This document shows positions 61,901 through 64,000 of a DNA stretch of 64,000 nucleotides, one piece after another (position 1 is the stretch's first letter; every line of letters begins with the position of its first letter). The notes below the pieces were generated by a model. The model did not search any database. It saw nothing but the letters and a program-made list of their open reading frames with translations, and was not told where the DNA came from. The stretch lies in contig NC_088307.1 of the NCBI RefSeq assembly GCF_032854445.1, positions 9,620,017-9,684,016 on the forward strand, in the 5' to 3' direction. The translations under genes and the position numbers were made by a program. The DNA comes from Liolophura sinensis (taxonomy: Eukaryota; Mollusca; Polyplacophora; Chitonida; Chitonidae).

Positions 61901-63681
61901 TCAGATACATTGCACCTGAAAAAGGGTGGTGTTTTGCTCCTAAGACTCCTGTAAAAGCCACCTGTAAACCTGATCACGGTTGCACAAGGGAAAATTCTTG
62001 AGTACAGCATTTAAACAGAAATGAAACAAATGAATAAATACTTACTAATTCTCATAAGGACAGTTAAGGCCACCATTCTTGTGGCATTGACCACTGACAC
62101 ACAGCCATCAGGGTGCAGGTCAGCACGAACACACTGGATTCAGTTCAGCACCTCACCACCTGTCCAGTTTCTGCTTTAAGTCAGAAGGTTTGTACCTGAT
62201 AAAGGAAAGAGGCTTTAGTATGCGGTACCTGTTCAGTGTCTTCCACCTGTTAATCAGACTGCTGTTATGGAGGTAAAAATTCTGGACTACGGCCTTAAAC
62301 ACGATTCAGATAGATAAATAAATAAGCAATAAAGTGGATGTGTTTTTTTGTCCGACAGGGTTTACCAGGTAAAGATGGGGCACCTGGATTCCCTGGAGAA
62401 AGAGGCGAACCTGTAAGTTTACACATCTATGCTTTTCTTCATCTTTCCACTAGAAATGCAAATATCCAATCTGTGTTTCACTTTCGAAACAGGAAATACA
62501 GATTGAATCATTAAAAAAGAGATAATGTAAGTGTATTAAAATTGATATTGTCTTTTTTTTTAACCAGTTTTCACATTTTAACCAGTGATAATTTTTTGCT
62601 GTATAGAATGTTATTTGTGAAATTTTTATTTTTTGAATTTAGATACGCCATGCAAACTAGGCTGTGATGCAGAATTCTTTGTCCAAATTTTCAGTGTTGT
62701 AAAATTATAAATTCCTTTGTTCGGAGTTCAAAACTTTCAATGTCTACCTAGGAAAAAGTCCTAATGTAGTGGTGAATGTTTATTGTTAATCCCTAACATT
62801 GTGTTTCGGTAACTACTTTTGAAGAAAGAGATACATGCTGATAAATAAATTGAAACGGTATGTGTCATTTTGTTTTCAGGGCATTCCTGGAAGCCCTGGC
62901 CAGTCGGGTGCCGTTGGTGTTGTTGGCCCACCGGTGAGTCAAAATTGAACTATTTTTCTTGAGTAACTATATGTCAGAAATACCATTTATGTCCTGGCAT
63001 AAAATGTACCATTATAAATGCGTCTTTGATTTAAGTTGGTTGCGTGATTTGTCTCGAGCAGCCTTGGAATCATTCTGTTTGTGTGAGAGCTTTTATCTTT
63101 TGTATTGTACTAACAGAAGTCTTCAGCATTAAACATAAGCCGTAAGTCTCCAAAAGAAAGATTATCTGCTTTATGGCCCAGAGAATTAAATACGTCCCTG
63201 ATAATTGCAGTTGTGATACATTTGTGTAAGTATAATGCATATAGGTGTGTAATTGTGTTCAAATGTCTTTGAAATGTGTTTAAATCATAAACGTACAGTG
63301 TGATATAGTACTGTAATTCTTCAACCTTTTCACATATTTGCAGGTGTTTATGCAGTAATATTCTTTATAGACTTATAAAATGATGCTTTCTATGAAGTCC
63401 TGAAATTGGCCAATCCAACCAGTGTAGTTTTGTGTTTGACATCAAATTTTAAGTGTACATAAATTGCACTGATAATTGCTCTTTCATAAGTGAAAAGGTT
63501 CAGAAATTAGGGTACACATCTGTAAGCCTTCCAGCGAAGTAAGCTTACAGTTGAGTGTATTGCCCCATGTACATGTGTCTGTGAAATATCTTTGGTAATA
63601 TCTCACCTGTATGTTCTTTCTCGTTAGGGTCCACCTGGAGAACCAGGTATTCCTGGTGAACCTGGACCACCAGGAGGTCCT
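10857..63681 (+). CDS. COL5A1/COL11A1-like: Clade B (type V/XI-like) fibrillar procollagen alpha chain, spliced gene, 3' partial
   Basis: Seen: 32 exons with consensus splice sites join into signal peptide, TSPN/LamG-like domain, short acidic Tyr-rich region, minor helix, hinge, and ~154 Gly-X-Y triplets of the major helix. The window ends inside the helix. Known family: clade B fibrillar collagens (vertebrate V and XI) have a TSPN N-propeptide with no VWC module, are secreted as trimers, and nucleate or limit the diameter of extracellular fibrils. Matches to COL11A1/COL5A1 that I recognise include PEDFSI, ADG-x-WHR, AAYDxCExYxPDC, the hinge KGPT ... LAMRG and the helical [12 protein letters not shown] is absent, which argues against clade A. 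Joined coding frame is phase 1 after exon 1, phase 1 after exon 2, phase 2 after exon 3, then phase 0. Exons 19, 23 and 24 each lack one base. The invertebrate gene is probably pro-orthologous to the vertebrate V/XI set, so a single vertebrate symbol would be over-specific. Confidence 0.95.
11835..11925 (-). repeat. Degenerate interspersed repeat ('tttcagcacc' family)
   Basis: gaaacttacatttttccagt, then atcatcatgccttccacata and ctccaaaacatctaag correspond to the 1-150 copy. Confidence 0.5.
12113..12217 (-). mobile_element. Strongly 5'-truncated SINE, in intron 1
   Basis: About 105 bp of body and tail on the minus strand (tactcaagaatatttcact ... aaaccgg). AAATACACAAATA is repeated exactly on both sides (12100-12112 and 12218-12230). 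Confidence 0.85.
13481..13670 (+). repeat. Dispersed repeat shared with 14.08, 55.97 and 63.35 kb
   Basis: ggccagtttcagggcttca ... cttgcaaacatgttagaagg ... ttaaagaattacag recurs, with substitutions, 0.6 kb downstream. Confidence 0.6.
14079..14260 (+). repeat. Dispersed repeat, second copy
   Basis: cagccaatttcaaggcttca ... tttatcaatctacacagg ... aaacaccttgcaaacatgcg ... ttaaagaattacag. Confidence 0.6.
14515..14733. mobile_element. MITE-like element with ~40-bp terminal inverted repeats
   Basis: The left end ggtccgattccacagagcc ... aagtcaaaattt is the approximate reverse complement of the right end aaattttgacttcagtcag ... ttgtggaatctgcccc. It is about 220 bp with no coding potential, typical of a non-autonomous DNA transposon. 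A second copy lies near 37.0 kb. Confidence 0.65.
21545..21725 (+). mobile_element. Second SINE-like family, 5' part, in intron 1
   Basis: caaagtcgggagccctgcga, acaaatggtacttgttgct, ggcagcagcactta and neighbouring words follow the 42.55-kb copy in order. The 3' end is not seen. Confidence 0.6.
23635..23757. repeat. 17-bp minisatellite (gtggggtgtcatatgtg)
   Basis: About seven copies, with variants ttgt and gtgga. The core resembles gggtggggtgtcatgt inside the 42.55-kb SINE-like element, and the following ggtgttttcggtc resembles its ggtgtcttcgac. The array probably arose inside a decayed copy. Confidence 0.85.
23810..24010 (+). repeat. Degenerate interspersed repeat ('tttcagcacc' family)
   Basis: gaaaggtgtttttaggtttg, cattctactagaaaag, tttcagcaccagaaataat and aattttaggtcatttaggg. 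A good copy. Confidence 0.6.
27450..28050. repeat. About 205-bp tandem repeat, three diverged copies
   Basis: gcaa(a/g)catgta(a/c)acatt occurs at 27461, 27665 and 27873. gtcatgtttgacctt and gagatcagtgtgttaaattt recur in the same order. Confidence 0.8.
28090..28240 (+). repeat. Degenerate interspersed repeat ('tttcagcacc' family)
   Basis: gaatgaggttttgagatttt, gtaagtttcagcaccaaaag and agattttaggtaatttaatg. Confidence 0.5.
32714..32875 (+). CDS. COL5A1/COL11A1-like: Exon 2: start of TSPN/LamG-like N-propeptide domain
   Basis: 162 bp, acceptor tttccag|GATCGG, donor CCAAT|gtaagt, phase 1 on both sides. It encodes [18 protein letters not shown], then EIGFCNS and [18 protein letters not shown]. 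This matches the start of the COL11A1/COL5A1 N-propeptide, which reads VDVLKALDF ... GFCTNRK ... QLSAPTKQLFP. The Cys in GFC is the first of the four conserved domain cysteines. The domain is the Lam-G/TSPN fold released or retained during procollagen N-processing. Confidence 0.95.
32876..34100 (+). other. Intron 2
   Basis: Contains the 122-bp tandem array at 33.0-33.4 kb. I see nothing else in it. Confidence 0.85.
33000..33400. repeat. 122-bp tandem repeat just after exon 2
   Basis: gatgcttgtactgatacctc starts at 33044, 33166 and 33288. Near-identical units include gcatgttttacctc and gttcacataaatgatatcat. Confidence 0.9.
34101..34311 (+). CDS. COL5A1/COL11A1-like: Exon 3: TSPN/LamG-like domain, middle strands
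   Basis: 211 bp, acceptor gtttcag|ATGGCT, donor GGAGA|gtaagt, phase 1 in and phase 2 out. The product includes [15 protein letters not shown] and ends NLADGE. It parallels the vertebrate segment GTFPEDFSILFTVKPKK ... VNIADGK. PEDFSI and ADG-(E/K)-WHR across the next splice are signature stretches of the domain. No cysteines are present, as in vertebrates. Confidence 0.95.
36239..36514 (-). mobile_element. Full-length tRNA-derived SINE, antisense in intron 3
   Basis: Reverse complement of the same family, reading from the (tttatt)n tail through tactcaagaatatttcac to the tRNA-like head ctgagccacggaggcccc. Flanks are catccgctttta (36227-36238) and catcagctttta (36515-36526), a 12-bp duplication with one mismatch, so older than the copies with perfect duplications. 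Confidence 0.9.
36960..37143 (-). mobile_element. Second copy of the MITE-like element
   Basis: Reads as the reverse complement of the 14.5-kb element: gggacttgaaattttgac, taaaataacatttatgagg, then the end gtcagaaatagctggaattg. The left inverted repeat is decayed, so the left boundary is approximate. Confidence 0.55.
38032..38194 (+). CDS. COL5A1/COL11A1-like: Exon 4: TSPN/LamG-like domain, WHR strand and second cysteine
   Basis: 163 bp, acceptor ccgatcag|ATGG. It continues with [19 protein letters not shown] and then [16 protein letters not shown]. This aligns with COL11A1 WHRVAISVEKKTVTMIVDC and GITVFGTRILDEEVFEG. The domain's second Cys is in HNC. The donor that keeps frame with exon 5 is TTTGTG|gtttgt at 38195, weaker than the other donors in this gene. 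Confidence 0.93.
38385..38600. repeat. 16-17-bp minisatellite (gtgacagttgttatat) after exon 4
   Basis: More than ten copies of gacagttgtt(a/g)ta(t/c) with small variations. Confidence 0.85.
38600..39235. repeat. ~127-bp tandem repeat continuing the minisatellite
   Basis: tgtatggtgttatgataatg or its variant recurs at 38694, 38821 and 38948, and a diverged copy near 39085. Each unit carries one or two copies of aattgacccaaacttt. That word also occurs single at ~39434 and ~39495, just before exon 5. Minus-strand open frames here are repeat-derived. Confidence 0.85.
39240..39335 (+). mobile_element. Second SINE-like family, 3' end fragment
   Basis: acacctaatgactcctatga, then acgttaaaccccaagcatac and (acatac)n match the end of the 42.55-kb copy. 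It abuts the right side of a minisatellite in intron 4. Confidence 0.55.
39528..39683 (+). CDS. COL5A1/COL11A1-like: Exon 5: end of TSPN domain (last two cysteines) and acidic variable region
   Basis: 156 bp, acceptor tgtacag|GGC, donor GAG|gtacat, phase 0. It encodes [18 protein letters not shown] then [12 protein letters not shown], matching vertebrate [25 protein letters not shown]. The two cysteines complete the conserved set of four. The rest is strongly acidic ([20 protein letters not shown]), as expected for the start of the variable region of clade B N-propeptides. Confidence 0.95.
39717..39749. repeat. (gaaagt)n microsatellite right after exon 5
   Basis: Five or so hexamers starting ~34 bases after the exon 5 donor. 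Confidence 0.8.
40810..40957 (-). mobile_element. 5'-truncated SINE of the same family, in intron 5
   Basis: Only the body and tail are present; the tRNA-like head is missing. It is flanked by gcatctgtgcat (40798-40809) and gcatctatgcat (40958-40969), so truncation occurred at insertion, as in incomplete target-primed reverse transcription. Confidence 0.85.
41035..42062. repeat. 103-bp tandem array, ten copies, in intron 5
   Basis: agccccagtag occurs at 41072, 41175, 41281, 41384, 41488, 41591, 41693, 41797, 41900 and 42003, a period of 102-106 bp. Units differ by a few bases and by T-run length. Nearly all units contain tgtataaaagccccag. Confidence 0.95.
42548..42870 (+). mobile_element. 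Second SINE-like family, long copy in intron 5
   Basis: Starts caaagtcggaacccaggttc, includes gtgactgggtggggtgtcat and ends gacgttaaaccccaagcatt. The same start and middle recur near 21.55 kb, and the same end recurs near 39.31 and 45.28 kb, so it is a dispersed repeat. It looks non-coding and tRNA-like near its start (ccaggttcaagctcggg). Confidence 0.65.
43293..43343 (+). CDS. COL5A1/COL11A1-like: Exon 6: tyrosine-rich variable-region exon
   Basis: 51 bp between tttgtgcag and gtgagt, phase 0. It encodes [17 protein letters not shown], with four Tyr in 17 residues next to acidic residues. Vertebrate V/XI chains have a longer acidic Tyr-rich variable region that is tyrosine-sulfated and alternatively spliced, and this exon occupies the equivalent place. 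Further variable exons in the 3.6-kb intron before it could have been missed. Sulfation is inference from composition. Confidence 0.8.
43838..43900 (+). CDS. COL5A1/COL11A1-like: Exon 7: minor triple helix, first part
   Basis: 63 bp, seven Gly-X-Y triplets: [21 protein letters not shown] minus its last residue is typical helix. Acceptor ttcacag, donor gtaagt. This is the first collagenous sequence of the chain and sits where the COL1 minor helix starts in V/XI N-propeptides. Confidence 0.95.
44151..44775 (+). repeat. 101-bp array carrying six copies of the exon 8 acceptor
   Basis: TAG|GGAT(g/c)TCCTGGCAGGG occurs at 44151, 44252, 44353, 44454, 44555 and 44656. The true exon 8 acceptor, tag|ggatttcctggcagggatg, is at 44757, so all seven are at exactly 101 bp. 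Each unit also has ttttaattactcac, ggatttcaggg and ttaacatgta. Entry at any of the six upstream sites reads G-(C/S)-P-G-R-D-V-L-T and then soon meets a stop. Confidence 0.95.
44760..44834 (+). CDS. COL5A1/COL11A1-like: Exon 8: end of minor helix and entry to the hinge
   Basis: 75 bp, acceptor taattttag, donor gtaagt. It encodes [20 protein letters not shown] followed by VFVIP. The pattern GPPG then a hydrophobic stretch ending in P matches vertebrate GPPGTMLMLP at the end of the minor helix. Its acceptor plus first ~20 bases are duplicated six times upstream at an exact 101-bp spacing (see the array entry). Confidence 0.95.
45266..45371. repeat. 48-bp imperfect duplication with SINE-like end words
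   Basis: caaacc(a/g)gcctgagc then gttaaacccc(t)aagc and cactcactcaaacc repeat twice, with a third partial copy. Confidence 0.65.
45685..45756 (+). CDS. COL5A1/COL11A1-like: Exon 9: non-collagenous hinge / N-telopeptide
   Basis: 72 bp, acceptor gtttcag, donor gtgagt. It encodes [17 protein letters not shown] then TMLSQHM, with no Gly-X-Y. The KGPT motif and the following helical stretch match vertebrate FRYGGDGSKGPTISAQEAQ, the segment between the minor and major helices that holds a cross-linking lysine in V/XI chains. Cross-linking here is inferred from the conserved Lys. Confidence 0.93.
46031..46215 (+). mobile_element. Diverged SINE in intron 9
   Basis: Recognisable pieces: ctcaggagcc, gcggtcactg, tagttcaag, tggcttcctctg, cgaatggtcgtgggtttc and taccataatg twice. 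Heavily mutated, with a decayed tail. Confidence 0.65.
46333..46389 (+). CDS. COL5A1/COL11A1-like: Exon 10: junction into the major triple helix
   Basis: 57 bp: LAMR followed by [15 protein letters not shown]. Vertebrate COL11A1 has IALRGPPGPMGLTGRPGPV at the same place, so the major helix starts at the Gly codon at 46345. Twelve non-helical bases plus a 45-bp helical part fit the fibrillar collagen plan. Confidence 0.95.
46495..46700 (+). repeat. Degenerate interspersed repeat ('tttcagcacc' family)
   Basis: gaaaggtgttttgaggtttg, atattctactgccaaa, gtaagtttcagcaccgaac and ttatttgcctctgaaaatgc. The clearest copy. Confidence 0.6.
47122..47175 (+). CDS. COL5A1/COL11A1-like: Exon 11: major helix, 54 bp
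   Basis: [18 protein letters not shown] between tgtttctag and gtgagt; phase 0, six perfect triplets. Confidence 0.95.
47442..47495 (+). CDS. COL5A1/COL11A1-like: Exon 12: major helix, 54 bp
   Basis: [18 protein letters not shown] between atctttcag and gtatgt; phase 0, six perfect triplets. Confidence 0.95.
48130..48183 (+). CDS. COL5A1/COL11A1-like: Exon 13: major helix, 54 bp
   Basis: [18 protein letters not shown] between gcatttcag and gtcagt; phase 0. It is richer in charged residues than its neighbours. Confidence 0.95.
49056..49109 (+). CDS. COL5A1/COL11A1-like: Exon 14: major helix, 54 bp
   Basis: [18 protein letters not shown] between attttcag and gtaagt; phase 0. COL11A1 has the similar GLPGLPGDKGHR at the corresponding place. 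Confidence 0.95.
50377..50430 (+). CDS. COL5A1/COL11A1-like: Exon 15: major helix, 54 bp
   Basis: [18 protein letters not shown] between tattacag and gtaagt; phase 0. Confidence 0.95.
51160..51204 (+). CDS. COL5A1/COL11A1-like: Exon 16: major helix, 45 bp
   Basis: [15 protein letters not shown] between tttttcag and gtaagt; five triplets. A 45-bp exon is expected here, after five 54-bp exons, in fibrillar collagens. Confidence 0.95.
51682..51735 (+). CDS. COL5A1/COL11A1-like: Exon 17: major helix, 54 bp
   Basis: [18 protein letters not shown] between gatgtcag and gtaagt. It matches the vertebrate exon GPRGLLGPRGTPGAPGQP in position and pattern and is Arg-rich. Confidence 0.95.
51840..51990 (+). 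mobile_element. Diverged SINE body in intron 17
   Basis: tgggaaggtctgtcagc, tgcagatggttgtg, ggtttcctcc and gtgaaatattctttagtaca follow the family's body and tail in order. The head is lacking. Confidence 0.65.
52771..52815 (+). CDS. COL5A1/COL11A1-like: Exon 18: major helix, 45 bp
   Basis: [15 protein letters not shown] between gtgtacag and gtgagt; aligns with vertebrate GMAGVDGPPGPKGNM, which is also 45 bp. Confidence 0.95.
53269..53321 (+). CDS. COL5A1/COL11A1-like: Exon 19: major helix, one base short (53 bp, expected 54)
   Basis: Acceptor tttctag and donor gtgagt are normal. The reading [12 protein letters not shown] is perfect up to position 53304, then the frame shifts to VPQDPR and loses Gly-X-Y. 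One additional G beside 53305 would give GPPGPT and a 54-bp exon. Every other exon of this class in the gene starts and ends in phase 0, so the loss would shift all downstream exons. A consensus error is the likeliest cause; a real frameshift allele is possible. Confidence 0.9.
53905..54171 (+). mobile_element. Full-length tRNA-derived SINE with 13-bp target-site duplication, in intron 19
   Basis: Same family as the 4.8-kb copy, with tRNA-like head and (aaat)n tail. TCTTTAGACAATT flanks it at 53892-53904 and 54172-54184. It lies in the sense orientation of the collagen gene, 0.6 kb after exon 19, which is itself one base short. The duplication is perfect, so the insertion is probably young. 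Confidence 0.93.
54584..54682 (+). CDS. COL5A1/COL11A1-like: Exon 20: major helix, 99 bp
   Basis: Eleven triplets, starting [16 protein letters not shown] and ending GLPGASGPP, between ttattcaag and gtaagt. The 99-bp exon is at the place expected from the fibrillar plan (54, 45, 54, 99). Confidence 0.95.
55119..55163 (+). CDS. COL5A1/COL11A1-like: Exon 21: major helix, 45 bp
   Basis: [15 protein letters not shown] between ttgtttag and gtaaga; five triplets, acidic. Confidence 0.95.
55457..55510 (+). CDS. COL5A1/COL11A1-like: Exon 22: major helix, 54 bp
   Basis: [18 protein letters not shown] between tattacag and gtgagg. Vertebrate V/XI chains have [15 protein letters not shown] at this point, the clearest helical landmark for a clade B chain. 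Confidence 0.96.
55818..55861 (+). CDS. COL5A1/COL11A1-like: Exon 23: major helix, one base short (44 bp, expected 45)
   Basis: Acceptor attcag, donor gtatga. GDPGPRGLI reads correctly, then the frame breaks at 55845 to give ASRE. One extra G next to 55845 gives GFKGEK and a 45-bp exon, agreeing with vertebrate GLKGSKGEK. This is the second of three single-base losses within 3.6 kb. Confidence 0.9.
55965..56165 (-). repeat. Dispersed repeat, third copy, in intron 23
   Basis: Reverse complement of the 14.1-kb copy: gtagactgataaaattgta, gcactgaaagttgctctt, gcgaaaaggttcaggaatta. Confidence 0.55.
56283..56380. repeat. AT-only palindromic stretch in intron 23
   Basis: Nearly pure A/T with interleaved taaat/atttatt words and partial inverted symmetry (ttaaattaataattcattt against aaataatgaatttaattt). 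It may form a hairpin and is hard to sequence. Confidence 0.6.
56801..56907 (+). CDS. COL5A1/COL11A1-like: Exon 24: major helix, one base short (107 bp, expected 108)
   Basis: Acceptor gtctttcag, donor gtaagg. [10 protein letters not shown] is in frame from the start. From 56833 a frame offset by one base reads [17 protein letters not shown] and ends GIEGSK without a stop. In the literal frame a stop appears at 56858. One base is missing around 56831-56832, in the codon between GPMG and AGPHG; its identity cannot be told from the sequence. Confidence 0.9.
57215..57430 (+). repeat. Degenerate interspersed repeat ('tttcagcacc' family)
   Basis: aaaaggtgttcagtgcttg, caggtttcaacaccaaaaat and ctcaaaaaatgcagttttgg. 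Confidence 0.5.
57571..57624 (+). CDS. COL5A1/COL11A1-like: Exon 25: major helix, 54 bp
   Basis: [18 protein letters not shown] between tgtttcag and gtaagg; six triplets, similar in place to vertebrate GDRGEVGQIGPRGEDG. Confidence 0.95.
58260..58313 (+). CDS. COL5A1/COL11A1-like: Exon 26: major helix, 54 bp
   Basis: [18 protein letters not shown] between gattgcag and gtgagt. COL11A1 has GSTGFPGFPGANGEK just before its basic segment, so the order is conserved. Confidence 0.95.
58743..58796 (+). CDS. COL5A1/COL11A1-like: Exon 27: very basic helical exon, candidate heparin-binding site
   Basis: [18 protein letters not shown] between tctctctag and gtaagt. Eight of 18 residues are Arg or Lys, all within the last 13. 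By order of neighbouring exons it corresponds to the Arg-rich stretch of vertebrate V/XI (GPRGQRGPTGPRG ... RG), which in alpha1(V) is the known heparin/heparan sulfate-binding region. Binding here is inference from charge and position. Confidence 0.94.
58867..59076 (+). mobile_element. Diverged near-full-length SINE in intron 27
   Basis: Has the head (tctgtggctgagagattagc, caaggagcctgtcaccaatg, tgtgagttca) and body (caacctgctg, cactggccgctgttgtgtaa). Many substitutions and no clear duplication indicate an old copy. Confidence 0.7.
59976..60020 (+). CDS. COL5A1/COL11A1-like: Exon 28: major helix, 45 bp
   Basis: [15 protein letters not shown] between attgttttag and gtaagt. It continues the positive charge of exon 27. 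Confidence 0.95.
60280..60595 (-). repeat. Degenerate interspersed repeat ('tttcagcacc' family), possibly two pieces
   Basis: actgcactttttgaggcaaa, tgttggtgctgaatattg, then ccttccaaaggaacctcag and aaatgcaacttattcatgg, all matching the reverse complement of the family. Confidence 0.5.
60697..60849 (+). CDS. COL5A1/COL11A1-like: Exon 29: long helical exon, 153 bp
   Basis: Seventeen triplets from [16 protein letters not shown] to GQMGIPGTI between ccccacag and gtgagt. 153 equals 54 + 99, so it looks like two ancestral exons joined by intron loss. Its end keeps register with the conserved exon boundaries of fibrillar collagens as I recall them. It contains several Gly-Pro-Pro triplets expected to give high helix stability. 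Confidence 0.95.
61118..61860. repeat. 48-49-bp minisatellite, about 15 copies, in intron 29
   Basis: ggttcagtattgc(a/g)ga plus tttgtcattatggcctgatc and tatgacatgacag recur at ~48-bp steps (61118, 61166, 61214, 61262, 61311, 61359 and on). The last unit runs into ggttcaaatccagctcc, a good tRNA B box, followed by a SINE-like body that ends attcttgagtacagc near 62.0 kb and an A-rich tail near 62.04 kb. Confidence 0.9.
62359..62412 (+). CDS. COL5A1/COL11A1-like: Exon 30: major helix, 54 bp
   Basis: [18 protein letters not shown] between gtccgacag and gtaagt. It resembles vertebrate GKDGLPGHPGQRGE. Confidence 0.95.
62880..62933 (+). CDS. COL5A1/COL11A1-like: Exon 31: major helix, 54 bp
   Basis: [18 protein letters not shown] between tgttttcag and gtgagt. 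The GVVGPP motif agrees with vertebrate GPGGVVGPQGP. Confidence 0.95.
63345..63520 (-). repeat. Dispersed repeat, fourth copy, in intron 31
   Basis: tggccaatccaaccagtgta, attgcactgataattgctc and gtgaaaaggttcagaaatta follow the third copy closely. Confidence 0.55.
63628..63681 (+). CDS. COL5A1/COL11A1-like: Exon 32: major helix, 54 bp; last exon in the window
   Basis: [18 protein letters not shown] between tcgttag and gtaagt. The gene continues past the right edge: over half of the usual ~1,014-residue helix and the fibrillar C-propeptide are not in the window. Confidence 0.95.
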
Positions 63682-64000
63682 GTAAGTATGGCGGGTTCTG
63701 ACTTATTTTGCTTATAACCAGCTAAATGATATATATTAATTTGCAATTATAAAGCAGATGTTGGTGAAACGAGGGAAACTAAGTTTCTTTATTTGTTTTT
63801 AGTTTCTTGAATGAGTTGTTAATTATTATATCTTTAAAAGCTGAAAGAGTTTTTTTTTTTTTTTTTGTTCCATCTCTAGGCCTGAGTGACCTACCATATA
63901 TATGCTGTAGGCAAGTCTTTAGCCTGCTGATTCATTGCCTTTATTTGCTTGTAACTGTTCACTGATAGAAATGAATTATAAAAATTACAGTCAATGTTAC

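Larger units (their letters stand above)
58797..62358 (+). other. Introns 27-29
   Basis: Intron 27 holds a diverged full-length SINE and a second tRNA-like repeat with ggttcaaacctgg at 59.49-59.82 kb. Intron 28 holds a minus-strand interspersed repeat. Intron 29 holds the 48-bp minisatellite and the SINE-like tail that follows it, plus a degenerate SINE-like stretch at 62.13-62.33 kb ending in gataaataaataag. Confidence 0.65.
62413..64000 (+). other. Introns 30-32 (last one incomplete)
   Basis: Intron 31 contains a minus-strand dispersed repeat at 63.34-63.52 kb. Nothing else was recognised apart from a T-run near 63.85 kb. Confidence 0.65.

Overview
This is a eukaryotic genomic window with one spliced gene and much repetitive non-coding DNA. 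There is no bacterial-style gene packing. Small coding blocks are bounded by AG/GT splice sites. tRNA-derived SINEs with target-site duplications are scattered through it. A lophotrochozoan invertebrate, probably a mollusc or a relative such as a brachiopod, fits best: the SINE tail (caccataatgctggccgc ... attcttgagtacggcgtaaaa), a second repeat ending in gacgttaaaccccaagca, and the very common palindrome TACATGTA look like repeats of that group. The species cannot be fixed from this sequence alone.

The gene is on the + strand from about 10.86 kb and runs off the right edge. It encodes a clade B (type V/XI-like) fibrillar procollagen alpha chain. Thirty-two coding exons are visible. Exon 1 encodes a signal peptide. 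After a 21.8-kb first intron, exons 2-5 encode a TSPN/laminin-G-like N-propeptide domain with four cysteines placed as in vertebrate COL5A1/COL11A1. Exons 5-6 give a short acidic, tyrosine-rich variable region. Exons 7-8 encode a minor triple helix, and exons 9-10 a non-collagenous hinge. Exons 10-32 encode the first ~462 residues (~154 Gly-X-Y triplets) of the major triple helix. Helical exons begin with a Gly codon, are phase 0, and follow the 45/54/99/108-bp plan of fibrillar collagens. The rest of the helix and the C-propeptide lie beyond 64 kb.

Three clustered helical exons (53.27, 55.82 and 56.80 kb) are each one base short (53, 44 and 107 bp). Each breaks the Gly-X-Y frame at a point where one extra base would restore it. 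Consensus error is the likeliest cause, but a real lesion must be excluded.

Layout: 1-10 kb, intergenic DNA with SINE pieces and minisatellites; 10-10.9 kb, a more GC-rich 5' flank/leader and the signal-peptide exon; 10.9-32.7 kb, intron 1; 32.7-43.3 kb, N-propeptide exons with tandem arrays in the introns; 43.3-64 kb, dense short collagen exons. Tandem arrays lie beside several exons. The most striking has a 101-bp period and carries six upstream copies of the exon 8 acceptor and the first ~20 bases of that exon. No second gene, RNA gene or CRISPR array could be supported.
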